Below are positions 42,222 through 51,051 of a stretch of 53,893 bases of DNA, one piece after another (positions within the stretch are counted from its first letter, which is position 1; every line of letters starts with the position of its first letter). Made by a program: the position numbers and the translations under genes. The notes under the pieces were generated by a model. It was not told where the DNA came from, did not search any database, and was given only the letters and a program-made list of their open reading frames with translations. The DNA is taken from positions 1-53,893 of the forward strand of contig CASFPO010000012.1 of NCBI GenBank assembly GCA_949296805.1, written 5' to 3'. This DNA is from an uncultured Bacillota bacterium (GTDB lineage Bacteria > Bacillota > Clostridia > Christensenellales > UBA1242).

Positions 42222-43703
42222 ATGAATAAAAAAATTGCACGAGGAAGAGATAAGTTAAACGGAATTGTAGGTTCTACTATAAAAAAGGACAAACAGTCGC
42301 AAGTCGATAAAGAAATTAATGCCTATATCACGTCTGGAGAAAATACAATGTCACTATTGCAACTAGCTGAAAATTTGCAAGAACTTGGCATACCGCCACA
42401 AGCTGTAAAAAGAGTCACAAAAAATGCTATAAAAGACCAGATAAGCCAACATAACAAGCATAGTCTTTATATAAAGTCAAGTATGGAGGAGCTTACCCGA
42501 TCTTTTAATGCCGATTGTTTTATAGAAAGACAATGGCAATATCTTCCAATTGTGTTAAATGATATCGATTATCTAACCTTAAGTGAACAAGAAAAATTTC
42601 CAATTTATGTGGAAAGATATGATTATTCTGAACCACTATATAAATTTAAAAATAATATAAATTTTCAAAATGAAACTTCTTTTAAAGAGAAAAAAATTCA
42701 AAGCTCAAATGACGCTCAATTTTTTATCAATAAAGAAGAAAATATGATCTTTGCTAGGGTAACCAATATGCACTTTGCACCAATTAGTTATCGCTTAATA
42801 AAACAGGCAAAGAAGACTCTTTCACAAGAGGAGCATAAAAAGCTTGTTTATAATCAAGAATTATATAATAGATCATTTTCAATTTCCTTTTATATTTTGC
42901 TTGACGGCGACCCGAAAAAATGTCACGGATTTTTAAGATATGATAGTTCTTCTTTTCCTCACAAAAATATCTTTTTGTATAATGACGCTCGCCAGCAAGT
43001 ATATGGCTTAGAGGCACAAAGCCCACACTTTCATTTCCAGAATGAAGATGATGGACTTTTATGTATGAAAAAGACCAAAGATAGCAGTAAAAGAGTAAAA
43101 TGGAAAACAGGGCGAAGTAACGCCATAGACTGCCAGCATTTAATAAGTTATCTTCAAAAACTAGACAACTTATCTTTTCAAGAGGTTGAACGTGACTTTT
43201 ATTGTAATAAACATTACAATATGCCATTTCTTAAGATGAAGTTTCTTCATAAAAAGGTAAAAATTCGCTCAATTGAAAAAATAGTAGAACATTTTGTGCA
43301 AACAAGAGAAAGTCAAGAAGGTTTGCTAGCTGACAGCTTAAATAAAATTATGTCAAAGCCTAATTTTGAAAGTGATAAAGACCGCTCTTTTACTAAACTT
43401 ATCTCAGCCCTTGAATATTTGCAAAATATCTATGATGAAAGAAAAAATACTTCCTCTCTTTCTGAGCTTGAAATGCTGTCAAACCTTGAAGTTGAGGTTG
43501 CCTCTGAGGTAGTAAACTCTATCACTAGCAGTCAAAATAAGATACTTGAAAAAAATTACCAACCAAAATATGTGATAGATGGAAAGTTTTTGAATAACGA
43601 TTTTGAAGAAAATGAACTTGAATCTGAATTTAGTGACACAGCTGAAAAGCTTGAAGAGGATGGAGAGGATTTTGTTAAAGAGGTAAACTATGGGAAGCAA
43701 TAA
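42222..43703 (+). CDS. Hypothetical protein, acidic C-terminus, partner of a DUF1828-like gene
   Basis: 493 aa with no family that I recognise. The N-terminus is basic (MNKKIARGRDKLNG), residues 45-80 are a helical LLQLAENLQELGIPPQAVKRVTK stretch, and the middle third is beta-rich with a His pattern GLEAQSPHFHFQNEDDG followed by AIDCQHLISYLQKLDN. The last 50 residues are strongly acidic (ENELESEFSDTAEKLEEDGEDF). GAGGG precedes the ATG. The stop overlaps the next start by 14 bp, so the two are coupled. It might be the toxin or DNA-processing half of a small two-gene module, as suggested only by architecture. Confidence 0.65.
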   Translation: MNKKIARGRDKLNGIVGSTIKKDKQSQVDKEINAYITSGENTMSLLQLAENLQELGIPPQAVKRVTKNAIKDQISQHNKHSLYIKSSMEELTRSFNADCFIERQWQYLPIVLNDIDYLTLSEQEKFPIYVERYDYSEPLYKFKNNINFQNETSFKEKKIQSSNDAQFFINKEENMIFARVTNMHFAPISYRLIKQAKKTLSQEEHKKLVYNQELYNRSFSISFYILLDGDPKKCHGFLRYDSSSFPHKNIFLYNDARQQVYGLEAQSPHFHFQNEDDGLLCMKKTKDSSKRVKWKTGRSNAIDCQHLISYLQKLDNLSFQEVERDFYCNKHYNMPFLKMKFLHKKVKIRSIEKIVEHFVQTRESQEGLLADSLNKIMSKPNFESDKDRSFTKLISALEYLQNIYDERKNTSSLSELEMLSNLEVEVASEVVNSITSSQNKILEKNYQPKYVIDGKFLNNDFEENELESEFSDTAEKLEEDGEDFVKEVNYGKQ

Positions 43704-44034
43704 TTGTCTAGAAATTTTAAAAAATTATAATTTAACCACACAAAAAGTTTCAGAAAATAGATATTTTATAGATAGCAATATAATTTTTAATGGAAGTGCC
43801 TTGCCAGTCTACCTTGTAGAGATTGGACAAGAGGTCTATTTTGCTGACTATGCTCAACTATTAAAAAATTATCACATAACCAAAGAGCAAAAATTTTTGA
43901 TGGGTAATATTTGCAAAAAATATGGTGTTGAATTTAATGACTTTAGCTTTTTGCTTAAAGTAAAAGATAATGTTTATAAAAGTTATAGCGATTTTTTAAA
44001 GGTTTTGGTGGCGTGTCTTGTAATTGTTGAATAA
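43690..44034 (+). CDS. DUF1828-like small protein
   Basis: 114 aa. The pattern LPVYLVEIGQEVYFADYAQLLKNYHITKEQKFLMGNICKKYGVEFND matches the DUF1828 layout, in which a strand carrying D-x-x-x-L is followed by a helix and a YGV-x-x-xD segment. DUF1828 proteins often appear beside nucleases, or in phage and toxin-antitoxin loci, but their role is not known. It starts 14 bp inside the preceding gene. The following ABC operon has its own ribosome site 64 bp later. Confidence 0.6.
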   Translation: MGSNNCLEILKNYNLTTQKVSENRYFIDSNIIFNGSALPVYLVEIGQEVYFADYAQLLKNYHITKEQKFLMGNICKKYGVEFNDFSFLLKVKDNVYKSYSDFLKVLVACLVIVE

Positions 44035-44097
44035 ATGTTTTATAAAATTTGTTTTTTTTGTAAAGATTTGATATACTTGTTTTACGGAAGGAGACAT

Positions 44098-45048
44098 ATG
44101 GAAAATATAATTGTCGTTGATAATTTAACTCAAGATTATGGACATGGCAGAGGTGTCTTTGATGTCTCTTTTGTTGTTAAAAAGGGCGAGGTCTTTGGCT
44201 TTTTAGGACCTAACGGTGCGGGAAAGTCAACAACTATACGTCATATTATGGGTTTTTCAAAACCTCAAAAGGGCGACATCTATGTATTTAACCTTGAAAG
44301 CTTTTCAAATTACTACAAAATCCTAGATAAAGTGGGCTATCTGCCAGGCGAAATTGCTTTGCCTGAAGGCTTGACGGGCTGGGAATTTATTAAAATGATG
44401 TGGAGTTTGAGAGCTGTTGAAAATAAAGAGAGGCTTGAGTATCTACTTGATATGTTCAAGCTTGATCCGTCAGGAGAAACCAAAAAGATGAGCCTTGGAG
44501 ATAAACGCAAGCTTGCCATAGTCACAGCTTTTATGCACGACCCTGAGCTTTTAATTTTGGATGAGCCAACAAGTGGACTTGATCCAGTTATGCAACAAAC
44601 CTTTATCGACTTTGTCAAGCAAGAAAAAAAGAGAGGCAAAACTATCCTCTTATCTTCGCATATGTTTAACGAGGTTGAAGCAACCTGCGACCGTGTGGCA
44701 ATTATTAAGGATGGCAAAATTGTTTCAGAGTTTGATACCAGCCAAATAACTCATAACGAAAACAAGAGCTTTGAAGTAGTGCTAAAAAATAAAGAAGATT
44801 TTCAAAAATTACTTAAAAATTTGCCAAAATTACATAAAAATACCATAAATATTAAAAAAATTTCAGTAAAATCCTATGATGAAGATAAAAAGTCGATTAT
44901 TATAGCTGTAAATGATAAAGATATAAATTCGCTTGTTGCTATGCTTAGTGAGTTTAAGGTTGAAACGTTTACACAAGTTAAATTCACTTTGGAGGACTAC
45001 TTTATGCAGTTCTACCGAGAAGATAAAAAGTTTAGGCTGGAGGTGTAG
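44098..45048 (+). CDS. ABC transporter ATP-binding protein (first of a pair)
   Basis: 316 aa from ATG 44098 (GGAAGGAGACAT upstream); the earlier start has no ribosome site. Walker A GPNGAGKSTT, signature KMSLGDKRKLAIVTAF (an LSGGQ variant reading MSLGDK), Walker B LLILDEPTSGLDP, and switch His in LLSSHMFNE. DrrA-like drug or antibiotic export ATPases have this arrangement with a C-terminal regulatory region as here (residues 215-316). It is two bases from the next ATPase and belongs to a three-gene exporter. Confidence 0.93.
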   Translation: MENIIVVDNLTQDYGHGRGVFDVSFVVKKGEVFGFLGPNGAGKSTTIRHIMGFSKPQKGDIYVFNLESFSNYYKILDKVGYLPGEIALPEGLTGWEFIKMMWSLRAVENKERLEYLLDMFKLDPSGETKKMSLGDKRKLAIVTAFMHDPELLILDEPTSGLDPVMQQTFIDFVKQEKKRGKTILLSSHMFNEVEATCDRVAIIKDGKIVSEFDTSQITHNENKSFEVVLKNKEDFQKLLKNLPKLHKNTINIKKISVKSYDEDKKSIIIAVNDKDINSLVAMLSEFKVETFTQVKFTLEDYFMQFYREDKKFRLEV

Positions 45049-45050
45049 GT

Positions 45051-46178
45051 GTGCAAAGCGTAATTGTTGCTAAGGGTTTGACCAAAGATTACGGAGATGG
45101 CAGGGGTATCTTTAACTTAAATTTTGAAGTTAAAAAAGGAGAAGTTTTTGGCATTGTTGGCACTAATGGTAGCGGAAAGACCACCACTATTCGTCACATT
45201 ATGGGCTTTTTAAAACCGCAGGCGGGAGAAGTTACTGTGCTTGGACTAGACTCGTGGAAGGACTCCTGTGAGATAAAAAAATATGTCGAGTATGTGCCAG
45301 GCGAGATTGCCTTTCCTGACCTTAATGATGGTACAACTTTTTTGAAGGCTCAAGCTGAGCTTTTAGGCTTAAAAAATATGGACTATGCTGGATATCTTGT
45401 CGAAAAACTACAACTTGACACTTCTGCTTCTCTTAAGCGAATGAGTAAAGGTATGAAACAAAAAACCGCTTTAGTTGCAGCGTTTATGGCAGATAAGGAT
45501 ATACTTATTTTAGACGAGCCTAGCACAGGGCTTGATCCACTAATGAGAGAAACCTTCATCGAACTTTTGCTGGAAGAAAAGGCAAAAGGAAAAACTATGT
45601 TTATGAGCAGTCAAAGTTTTGATGAGCTTGAAAGTGTGTGCGATAGGGTGGCTCTTATCTTTGGCGGAAGGATCATTGATATAGCTCGCATAAGCGATAT
45701 ACATAATAGTGGCTATAAAACTTATAAAATAGAGTTTACAAACAGAGAAGACTATCTTAAGTTTAAAAGACTCAAGTATCAAATTGTTAGAGACCAAGAA
45801 AAGTACAATCAAGTTACTATAAAGCTTGAGGAGGGCAAGTTAAATAGGCTGTTTAACACACTTAAAAATTATAAATTAAAGTTTATTGCTGAGATAAAAT
45901 ATAACCTTGAGAAATATTTTAAAGATGTTCTAGCAAAAGAATACGATAGACAAGAAGAGCTTTTAGAAAGTAAAGATATGTCGCCAAAAGAATTAAAAAA
46001 GACAATCAAACATCAACAAAAAGTGACCAAAGAAAAAGAAAATCTAGACAAGAAAAATCAAAAATTTTTCAATAAGCCTAAAGTTCAGGCGGAAAAAAGA
46101 GAATTAAAAGAGCATAAAAAAGAAGAAAAACATTCTAAGAAAAATAATGCATTAAAGGAGGATAGCGATGTTCAGTAA
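45051..46178 (+). CDS. ABC transporter ATP-binding protein with a charged C-terminal tail
   Basis: 375 aa from GTG 45051 (GGAGG upstream, one base after the first ATPase stop region). Walker A GTNGSGKTTT, signature RMSKGMKQKTALVAAF, Walker B ILILDEPSTGLDP. In place of the switch His of SSH it reads SSQS, so this site may be degenerate and the pair asymmetric. The last 70 residues (from KDMSPKELKKTIKHQQKVTKEKENLDKKN to the end) are almost all Lys/Glu/Gln, probably a coiled coil, and are unusual for this family. It overlaps the permease by 11 bp. Confidence 0.92.
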   Translation: MQSVIVAKGLTKDYGDGRGIFNLNFEVKKGEVFGIVGTNGSGKTTTIRHIMGFLKPQAGEVTVLGLDSWKDSCEIKKYVEYVPGEIAFPDLNDGTTFLKAQAELLGLKNMDYAGYLVEKLQLDTSASLKRMSKGMKQKTALVAAFMADKDILILDEPSTGLDPLMRETFIELLLEEKAKGKTMFMSSQSFDELESVCDRVALIFGGRIIDIARISDIHNSGYKTYKIEFTNREDYLKFKRLKYQIVRDQEKYNQVTIKLEEGKLNRLFNTLKNYKLKFIAEIKYNLEKYFKDVLAKEYDRQEELLESKDMSPKELKKTIKHQQKVTKEKENLDKKNQKFFNKPKVQAEKRELKEHKKEEKHSKKNNALKEDSDVQ

Positions 46179-47856
46179 AGCACTTTTTAAACAATCAATG
46201 AAAGCGAATTGGGTAAAATGGGTTTCAGTTACACTCTCTACTTGTATTATGCTTGCAATAGTTATTATTGTGCTAGGCAATCTTGGAATAAACAATATTC
46301 GTGATTCGCTTAAAGGTGTATTCACTCAGGCAGACCAAGAAGCTCATTTAAAAACAAATGCACTAGATAGTTATGATTTGTTTCTCTCTTCGATTGAGCT
46401 TGAACATACTCTGCAAAATACCAGCGAAGAAAATCTTCAAAGTGCGTATGGGTTTATCACTCCATATTTAACTGAAGTTGACGCCTATAGACAAGAATAT
46501 GGCGAGCCAGACGAAAATGCCCTGACTCAAATAAGACAAAGTGTAGCAGAAAAAAACGCACCTTTGCTATCGTTAGGTGGGTCGGTTATAGGTATGAGCT
46601 TTACACTTGAGGAAGCACAAGTATTTTTGGTAGAGCTTTACAAAGCCTTTGACCAAAATAGTTTTGTGGTAGATGAGCAATTTAGCGAAAATATGGTAGA
46701 CCTGCTAAGAACTACCTATCTTAACCTTATTTATACCAATGCCTATCAACAAGCAATAAGTCAGCAAAGTACTCCTGAGCAGGCACAGTACTCGGCAAGC
46801 CAAATGCAAACACTTATAACAGGAGCAATGGGTTTGTATCAAGCTCCAGAGGGCGAATTTGACAGTAGCATCTATAAGCCAGAGGCTTTGGCAGGCGTGA
46901 CTCAAATGTTACGGGATGTAACTTATAACAATTACTATAATCTCAGCCTTTCCTTAGGTACTCCTGATGAAGAGGCACAAGCGATGGCAAATCAGAATGC
47001 TATTGCAGTTAAAGTTATATCAAACAATTCTATAGAAACCTATGAAATTTGGCTAAACGACCTTACCACCAACGCTGAGGGCGAACCACTTGACTTAACT
47101 GAAGAAGAAATGGAAGCAGTGCTTGCCACTGCAAGACGGGAAGCTTGTGCAAGTATTACCGATCAGATAGATATTGAAGTGGCTGTAGCTTTAGAGGAAC
47201 TTGGCAATATGGATATTTATGGACTGATAATAGGTTCAATTTTCTATAGAATTGCTGGACTGTTACTCCCTATGGTTTTTGTTATTATGACAGCTAACGG
47301 TTTGCTGGCAGGGCAGGTGGACAGTGGCTCTATGGCTTATGTGCTTTCAACTCCAACAAAAAGGCGTACTGTAACGGTAACGCAAATGACTTACTTGATT
47401 GTATCCTTGTTTGCTATGTTTGCTTTGCTTACTGTTACAAGTGTTATTGCTGTATGGATATCTGGAGGAAATGCCTTTGCAATAAACTATGCTCAAATTT
47501 TGCTTTTCAATCTTGGTGCATTTCTCACTATGTTCGCTTTTGCTGGATTTACCTTTATGTGTTCGTCACTATTTAATAGAACCAAATACTCGCTTGGAAT
47601 AGGTGGAGGTGTAACCATATTCTCGCTCGTTTGTACAATTCTTGGACTTTTTGGCTCAACGGTTGTTCCGTCCGCTATGAGAATATCGGCTATGAACTTC
47701 TTTAACTACCTATCCTTGATAACCCTTTATGATACAGTGTCCATAATGGGTGGAAATTTAAGCTATTTGTGGAAGTTTGGAGTGTTACTTGCTGTCGGCA
47801 TTGTTACCTTTATCATAGGTGTATTTAGGTTTGATAAAAAAGATTTGCCACTGTAG
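46168..47856 (+). CDS. ABC-2-type transporter permease
   Basis: 562 aa. One membrane helix at the N-terminus (WVKWVSVTLSTCIMLAIVIIVLGNLG, residues 12-37), a large soluble extracellular domain (residues 45-350, acidic and Gln-rich), then five helices, including MVFVIMTANGLLAG, VDSGSMAYVLSTPTKRRTVTVTQMTYLI, and FTFMCSSLFNRTKYSLGIGGGV. The ...GSMAYVLSTPTKRR... loop is the conserved cytosolic motif of ABC-2 permeases that contacts the ATPase. Two ATPases with one permease make a complete exporter; the substrate is unknown, possibly a drug or lipid. Confidence 0.88.
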   Translation: MFSKALFKQSMKANWVKWVSVTLSTCIMLAIVIIVLGNLGINNIRDSLKGVFTQADQEAHLKTNALDSYDLFLSSIELEHTLQNTSEENLQSAYGFITPYLTEVDAYRQEYGEPDENALTQIRQSVAEKNAPLLSLGGSVIGMSFTLEEAQVFLVELYKAFDQNSFVVDEQFSENMVDLLRTTYLNLIYTNAYQQAISQQSTPEQAQYSASQMQTLITGAMGLYQAPEGEFDSSIYKPEALAGVTQMLRDVTYNNYYNLSLSLGTPDEEAQAMANQNAIAVKVISNNSIETYEIWLNDLTTNAEGEPLDLTEEEMEAVLATARREACASITDQIDIEVAVALEELGNMDIYGLIIGSIFYRIAGLLLPMVFVIMTANGLLAGQVDSGSMAYVLSTPTKRRTVTVTQMTYLIVSLFAMFALLTVTSVIAVWISGGNAFAINYAQILLFNLGAFLTMFAFAGFTFMCSSLFNRTKYSLGIGGGVTIFSLVCTILGLFGSTVVPSAMRISAMNFFNYLSLITLYDTVSIMGGNLSYLWKFGVLLAVGIVTFIIGVFRFDKKDLPL

Positions 47857-47939
47857 GATTACTTTAGTTTGCAAATAAGAAATGATAAACAATATTTAGT
47901 AGTAACACAAATTTTAAAAATAAAAATAAATTAGTATTG

Positions 47940-48043
47940 GTGGCAAAGGCTTAAAAGCCCGCTTAAGAAGCGGGGCTTTTATGTTTGTGCCAAGGTTTTG
48001 GCACAAACGGGGCTGAAAAATTTTCAGCCCCAGCCTTTGCCAC
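47940..48043. repeat. Cloverleaf palindromic intergenic element 2 (closing stem plus three hairpins)
   Basis: A perfect 12-bp inverted repeat GTGGCAAAGGCT (47940-47951) with AGCCTTTGCCAC (48032-48043) encloses three hairpins: AAAAGCCCGCTT/AAGCGGGGCTTTT (47953-47980, one G bulge), GTTTGTGCCAA/TTGGCACAAAC (47983-48008, 11 bp) and GGGGCTGAAAA/TTTTCAGCCCC (48009-48031, 11 bp). The last two and the right arm abut without spacer. Same layout as 8930-9025, but no shared sequence except a TTGCCAC-like motif. The rest of the 448-bp gap (47857-48304) has no gene that I can support. Confidence 0.9.
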
Positions 48044-48304
48044 AACTTTTGCTTGCAATCAAAATTATCAAAAATTTTTATATTCCAACACTGTTTCAGT
48101 GCTACTCTTAAGTTTGCAAAATCAATTATATACCAAAAATGCAAAAATTGTCAGAATTTGATTGACAAAAAACTATTATAGGGTGTAAAATAGGCTAGTA
48201 AGAAATATACTATAATTTACTCTTATAAAATTATGGAGCTATTTTTGATTTTCTCAGATAATTTTGCTTAATTTGAACAAAATATTATAAAAAAGAGGTT
48301 TAAT

Positions 48305-50044
48305 ATGTCGATAAAAATAAAAATATTCTCAATTCTGTCGGCGATTGCTTTAGTGGCTGGGATAGTCGTCTTTGGAGTGTATGCATTATCTCAAGTCTCT
48401 GTCAATGTAGGCGGAAGCGTAAACTTTAAAGCTGAAAATGTATACGCAAGAGTTACAGGAAGTATTGCCAACGCACAAAGCAATCCTTCGGCGTTTGATG
48501 TTACCTATTCAGGTAATGGCACAATAGGCGATGATACAATTTGGGATACTCTTAATCTTTTATTTAATGATTCAGCTACTCCAATAGTTATAACTATTGC
48601 AGTAGAAAATTTAAGCCTAGAAAATGGACTTACACTAAATCTTACCGATTCTTTGGCAAGTGCAACATATGAAAATTTTGGGAAAACTATACAAAGAGAT
48701 AGCGTTGATTACACCAGCGGTAATGAAGTGGAACTTGCCCCAAGGAACAATGGAACAAACACCACTACTTTTAAAATAACATTATCGGTACTTAATAAAG
48801 GAATACCTCTTAGCAATGCAAAGTTTACTTATATTTTAAACCTCTTTAATGCTGAAGCGACTCCTGCTGTAGAGATAACAAATGTAGAAATTAATGACCT
48901 GACCCCAGATTCTACTTCTAGCTTCAATGGAGAGAAAAGTTTATATAGCAAATTAGACCTTTCTTCAATTACCTTTGAAACTGGCGAAACAGAAATAATT
49001 ATTACAGAACGCTCACTACATTCAAATTATATAAAAAATATAGTCAGCTACAATGCCTTGCCAAATAATGTAATGGTGCATAGCACTAGTTTGTATTTAC
49101 CACAAAGTTCAAGCGGGGGGGGTACTTCAACAGCCCGCCAGCTAAAAATTTATGTAAATAACGATACTGGCACTCCAACCACTGTCCCAGGTCTAGCAGT
49201 AAGTTTTGAAGAGAAACAGTCACTTCTTCAAAATGACACCATAAATCAATATTATTATGTAGAGATGGGAACAATTATGGGAGTTACTCAAAGTGAGTAT
49301 ATAAGGTGGAGATATTTTTCAAATGGAAGTACTCCATATGTCTATAACTCATCAACTCCACCAACTAGCTCAGGTTATTTTATCCTTGAGACTGACGTTT
49401 CAAGTGCAGTTGGTCGTGATGGCGAAAGCAATATGATAAATATGGTCTATAGCAATGAATTTCAATATAGTCAAGAGCCATGGACTCACAGGGAAAATGG
49501 CTGGAATAATATATATGCAAATGATTATGCGACAAGTGTTATAAGGCAGTATATAAATGGAAATACTGTCCAGCAAGGTTTTATAGGCTCTTCATATATT
49601 GCAAGTCCATTGGGGCGATCGGCAAATATGTTTACCGACTTTAATATAGATGCCGAAAATGATATAATTTATCAAGATATTATGGCTAGAAGTTTGCAAG
49701 ATTTATATTCTGGTGCAGGCTATTCTGGCACTATGGCGTCTCCGTCTTTTCCTGATGTGACTTTTCCAACTTTTTATGATACAGCAACTATCGTTTATGA
49801 GCAAAACGATGTAGATAAATTTTGGCTACTTTCTTTTGAAGAAATGTACAAGCTTATTGGAAGTGAAAATGAAGACAGATTTTGGTTTGAAAGTGAAGAG
49901 GTTATCTACTACTGGCTAAGGTCTCCTTACACAGCAGCATATCCTGGTGCAGGAGTTCTTGGAGTACGCTTGCAAGGCAATATGGGACAAACACTTATCT
50001 ATGGCTATGCGTGGGCAAGACCAGCCTTCCAATTTTCAGTTTAA
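48305..50044 (+). CDS. Surface-exposed protein with a C-terminal DUF6273-like domain
   Basis: 579 aa. An N-terminal signal or anchor (IKIFSILSAIALVAGIVVFGVYALS, residues 6-30) precedes a TasA/SipW-substrate-like start (SVNVGGSVNFKAENVYARVTGSI). Beta-rich Thr/Ser/Asn-rich repeats cover 40-330. The last 240 residues, from EYIRWRYF to YYWLRSPY, AGVLGVRLQG and WARPAFQFSV, follow the DUF6273/sulfatase-modifying-like C-type-lectin pattern in which a WLRSP and a RPA motif close the fold. No cell-wall sorting signal is seen at the end. Such proteins in gut Clostridia are presumed adhesins. Own ribosome site (AGAGG), own terminator. Confidence 0.7.
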   Translation: MSIKIKIFSILSAIALVAGIVVFGVYALSQVSVNVGGSVNFKAENVYARVTGSIANAQSNPSAFDVTYSGNGTIGDDTIWDTLNLLFNDSATPIVITIAVENLSLENGLTLNLTDSLASATYENFGKTIQRDSVDYTSGNEVELAPRNNGTNTTTFKITLSVLNKGIPLSNAKFTYILNLFNAEATPAVEITNVEINDLTPDSTSSFNGEKSLYSKLDLSSITFETGETEIIITERSLHSNYIKNIVSYNALPNNVMVHSTSLYLPQSSSGGGTSTARQLKIYVNNDTGTPTTVPGLAVSFEEKQSLLQNDTINQYYYVEMGTIMGVTQSEYIRWRYFSNGSTPYVYNSSTPPTSSGYFILETDVSSAVGRDGESNMINMVYSNEFQYSQEPWTHRENGWNNIYANDYATSVIRQYINGNTVQQGFIGSSYIASPLGRSANMFTDFNIDAENDIIYQDIMARSLQDLYSGAGYSGTMASPSFPDVTFPTFYDTATIVYEQNDVDKFWLLSFEEMYKLIGSENEDRFWFESEEVIYYWLRSPYTAAYPGAGVLGVRLQGNMGQTLIYGYAWARPAFQFSV

Positions 50045-50051
50045 ATTAAAT

Positions 50052-50078
50052 AAAAAAGCTAGAGATTCTAGCTTTTTT
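50052..50078 (+). terminator. Terminator of the surface-protein gene
   Basis: AAAAAAGCTAGA (50052-50063) pairs with TCTAGCTTTTTT (50067-50078); perfect 12-bp stem. Confidence 0.9.
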
Positions 50079-50163
50079 ATCTTTAATTAAAACTTAACTT
50101 AAAGTATATATCTATTTTGACTAATCTTTTACATAAACTTGAACACAACATAAATTTTTAATA

Positions 50164-50193
50164 AAAATACTAGATAATCATATCTAGTATTTT
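50164..50193. terminator. Symmetric hairpin, probably terminating the tRNA-Gly fragment side
   Basis: AAAATACTAGAT pairs with ATCTAGTATTTT around 50165-50193; T-runs on both strands make it a bidirectional terminator, lying just outside the tRNA-Gly fragment. Confidence 0.75.
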
Positions 50194-50200
50194 CGCTTTT

Positions 50201-50255
50201 TGGAGCAGGTAATGGGAATCGGACCCACGAATTATGCTTGGGAAGCACACATTCA
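50201..50255 (-). pseudogene. 3' part of tRNA-Gly(CCC), attachment-site remnant
   Basis: On the minus strand the anticodon arm TGTGC-TTCCCAA-GCATA (anticodon CCC at 50242-50240), T arm GTGGG-TCCGATT-CCCAT, acceptor 3' strand TACCTGC and TCCA end can be read. A matching 5' strand GCAGGTA is absent within 100 nt, so the gene is incomplete. This is the kind of 3' fragment left by integration into tRNA-Gly; the intact copy would be at the far end of the element, outside this window. Confidence 0.75.
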
Positions 50256-50293
50256 AATGGCTATAAGCCACTATTTTAAATACTTGTAGACTT

Positions 50294-50317
50294 TTTTGAC
50301 TAAACTTTTGACTAAAC
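50294..50317. repeat. Tandem 12-bp repeat (arm-type site candidate)
   Basis: TTTTGACTAAAC is repeated twice without spacer (50294-50305, 50306-50317), followed by TTTTTACACAG. It lies 40 bp from the tRNA-Gly fragment. The remaining 50318-50388 holds no gene. Confidence 0.6.
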
Positions 50318-50388
50318 TTTTTACACAGATTATACCACAAATCGTTCTATTTTAGAGTAGAAAACATCTAGTCTAAAATTTTTCATTT

Positions 50389-51033
50389 TTAATTTTTCCT
50401 CTTGATTTTCTGGTATGCATTTTGCAATTCCCATATCATATTTAAAAGTTGATTTTTTGTTTTTGACTTGAAATAATCAAACTCATATTTTTTTGTTGGA
50501 TCATATGCCGGCGGTATCTCTGACTCGTCAATCTCTTCTGTAGATTTTGTCTCTATTTTCTTATCAACAAGTTTATCTATATCTTCTCCGCCATTTATTA
50601 GTTTTACTATTTGTCTTATCTCCCGGACTGTCTTATCGGGAGTGATTATCTTCTTGTTAATACAATCAATTATAGTTTTATCAGTCAAGGATAATAACTC
50701 AAATAATTTTGAAGGGCAAAAATCATCATACATAGTACTTATTCTTACACTCTGACCTGCTGGAACACAAAAACGTTCATAGCAATTCTTATATCTACTT
50801 ACGGCTTTTTTGTCAAAGCCAAATTTTGCAAGCAATGAATAAGAATTGTAGTAACATCCATCTTTAGCGTTTTTAAATGTATGATTAAAATAATCCCAAA
50901 TCTTATATACTCCCTCACAAGTTTTGGCAAAAACATTTTGATTACTTTTAAAAGCTTCTACCAAATTATGTAATAACCTAGTTATATCTTCATCCTCAAA
51001 TTCAGGAATGTTTGTAATTTTAAAATTTTCCAT
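50389..51033 (-). CDS. Hypothetical phage/element protein with ParB-like HTH pattern
   Basis: 214 aa. The helical middle holds CPSKLFELLSLTDKTIIDCINKKIITPDKTVREIRQIVKLIN, a pattern seen in proteins of Clostridial mobile elements in which a SKLFELLxLxD helix is followed by ITPDxTVREIR, resembling the DNA-binding HTH of ParB/KorB-type proteins. The C-terminus is charged and ends in a Lys-rich helix (KTKNQLLNMIWELQNAYQKIKRK). TAGGAG precedes ATG 51033. It lies at the left end of the provirus; a regulator of replication or maintenance is plausible, but the family is not identified. Confidence 0.6.
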   Translation of the reverse strand: MENFKITNIPEFEDEDITRLLHNLVEAFKSNQNVFAKTCEGVYKIWDYFNHTFKNAKDGCYYNSYSLLAKFGFDKKAVSRYKNCYERFCVPAGQSVRISTMYDDFCPSKLFELLSLTDKTIIDCINKKIITPDKTVREIRQIVKLINGGEDIDKLVDKKIETKSTEEIDESEIPPAYDPTKKYEFDYFKSKTKNQLLNMIWELQNAYQKIKRKN

Positions 51034-51051
51034 TATTTTCTCCTAAAAATA

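Noticed and set aside
47914..48144. 76-aa minus-strand reading frame
   Set aside because: It is produced by cloverleaf element 2; no start context.
48305..50044. Diversity-generating retroelement target in the surface protein, using the nearby reverse transcriptase
   Set aside because: The RT has retron hallmarks and lies 28 kb away; I see no template repeat matching the C-terminal end.
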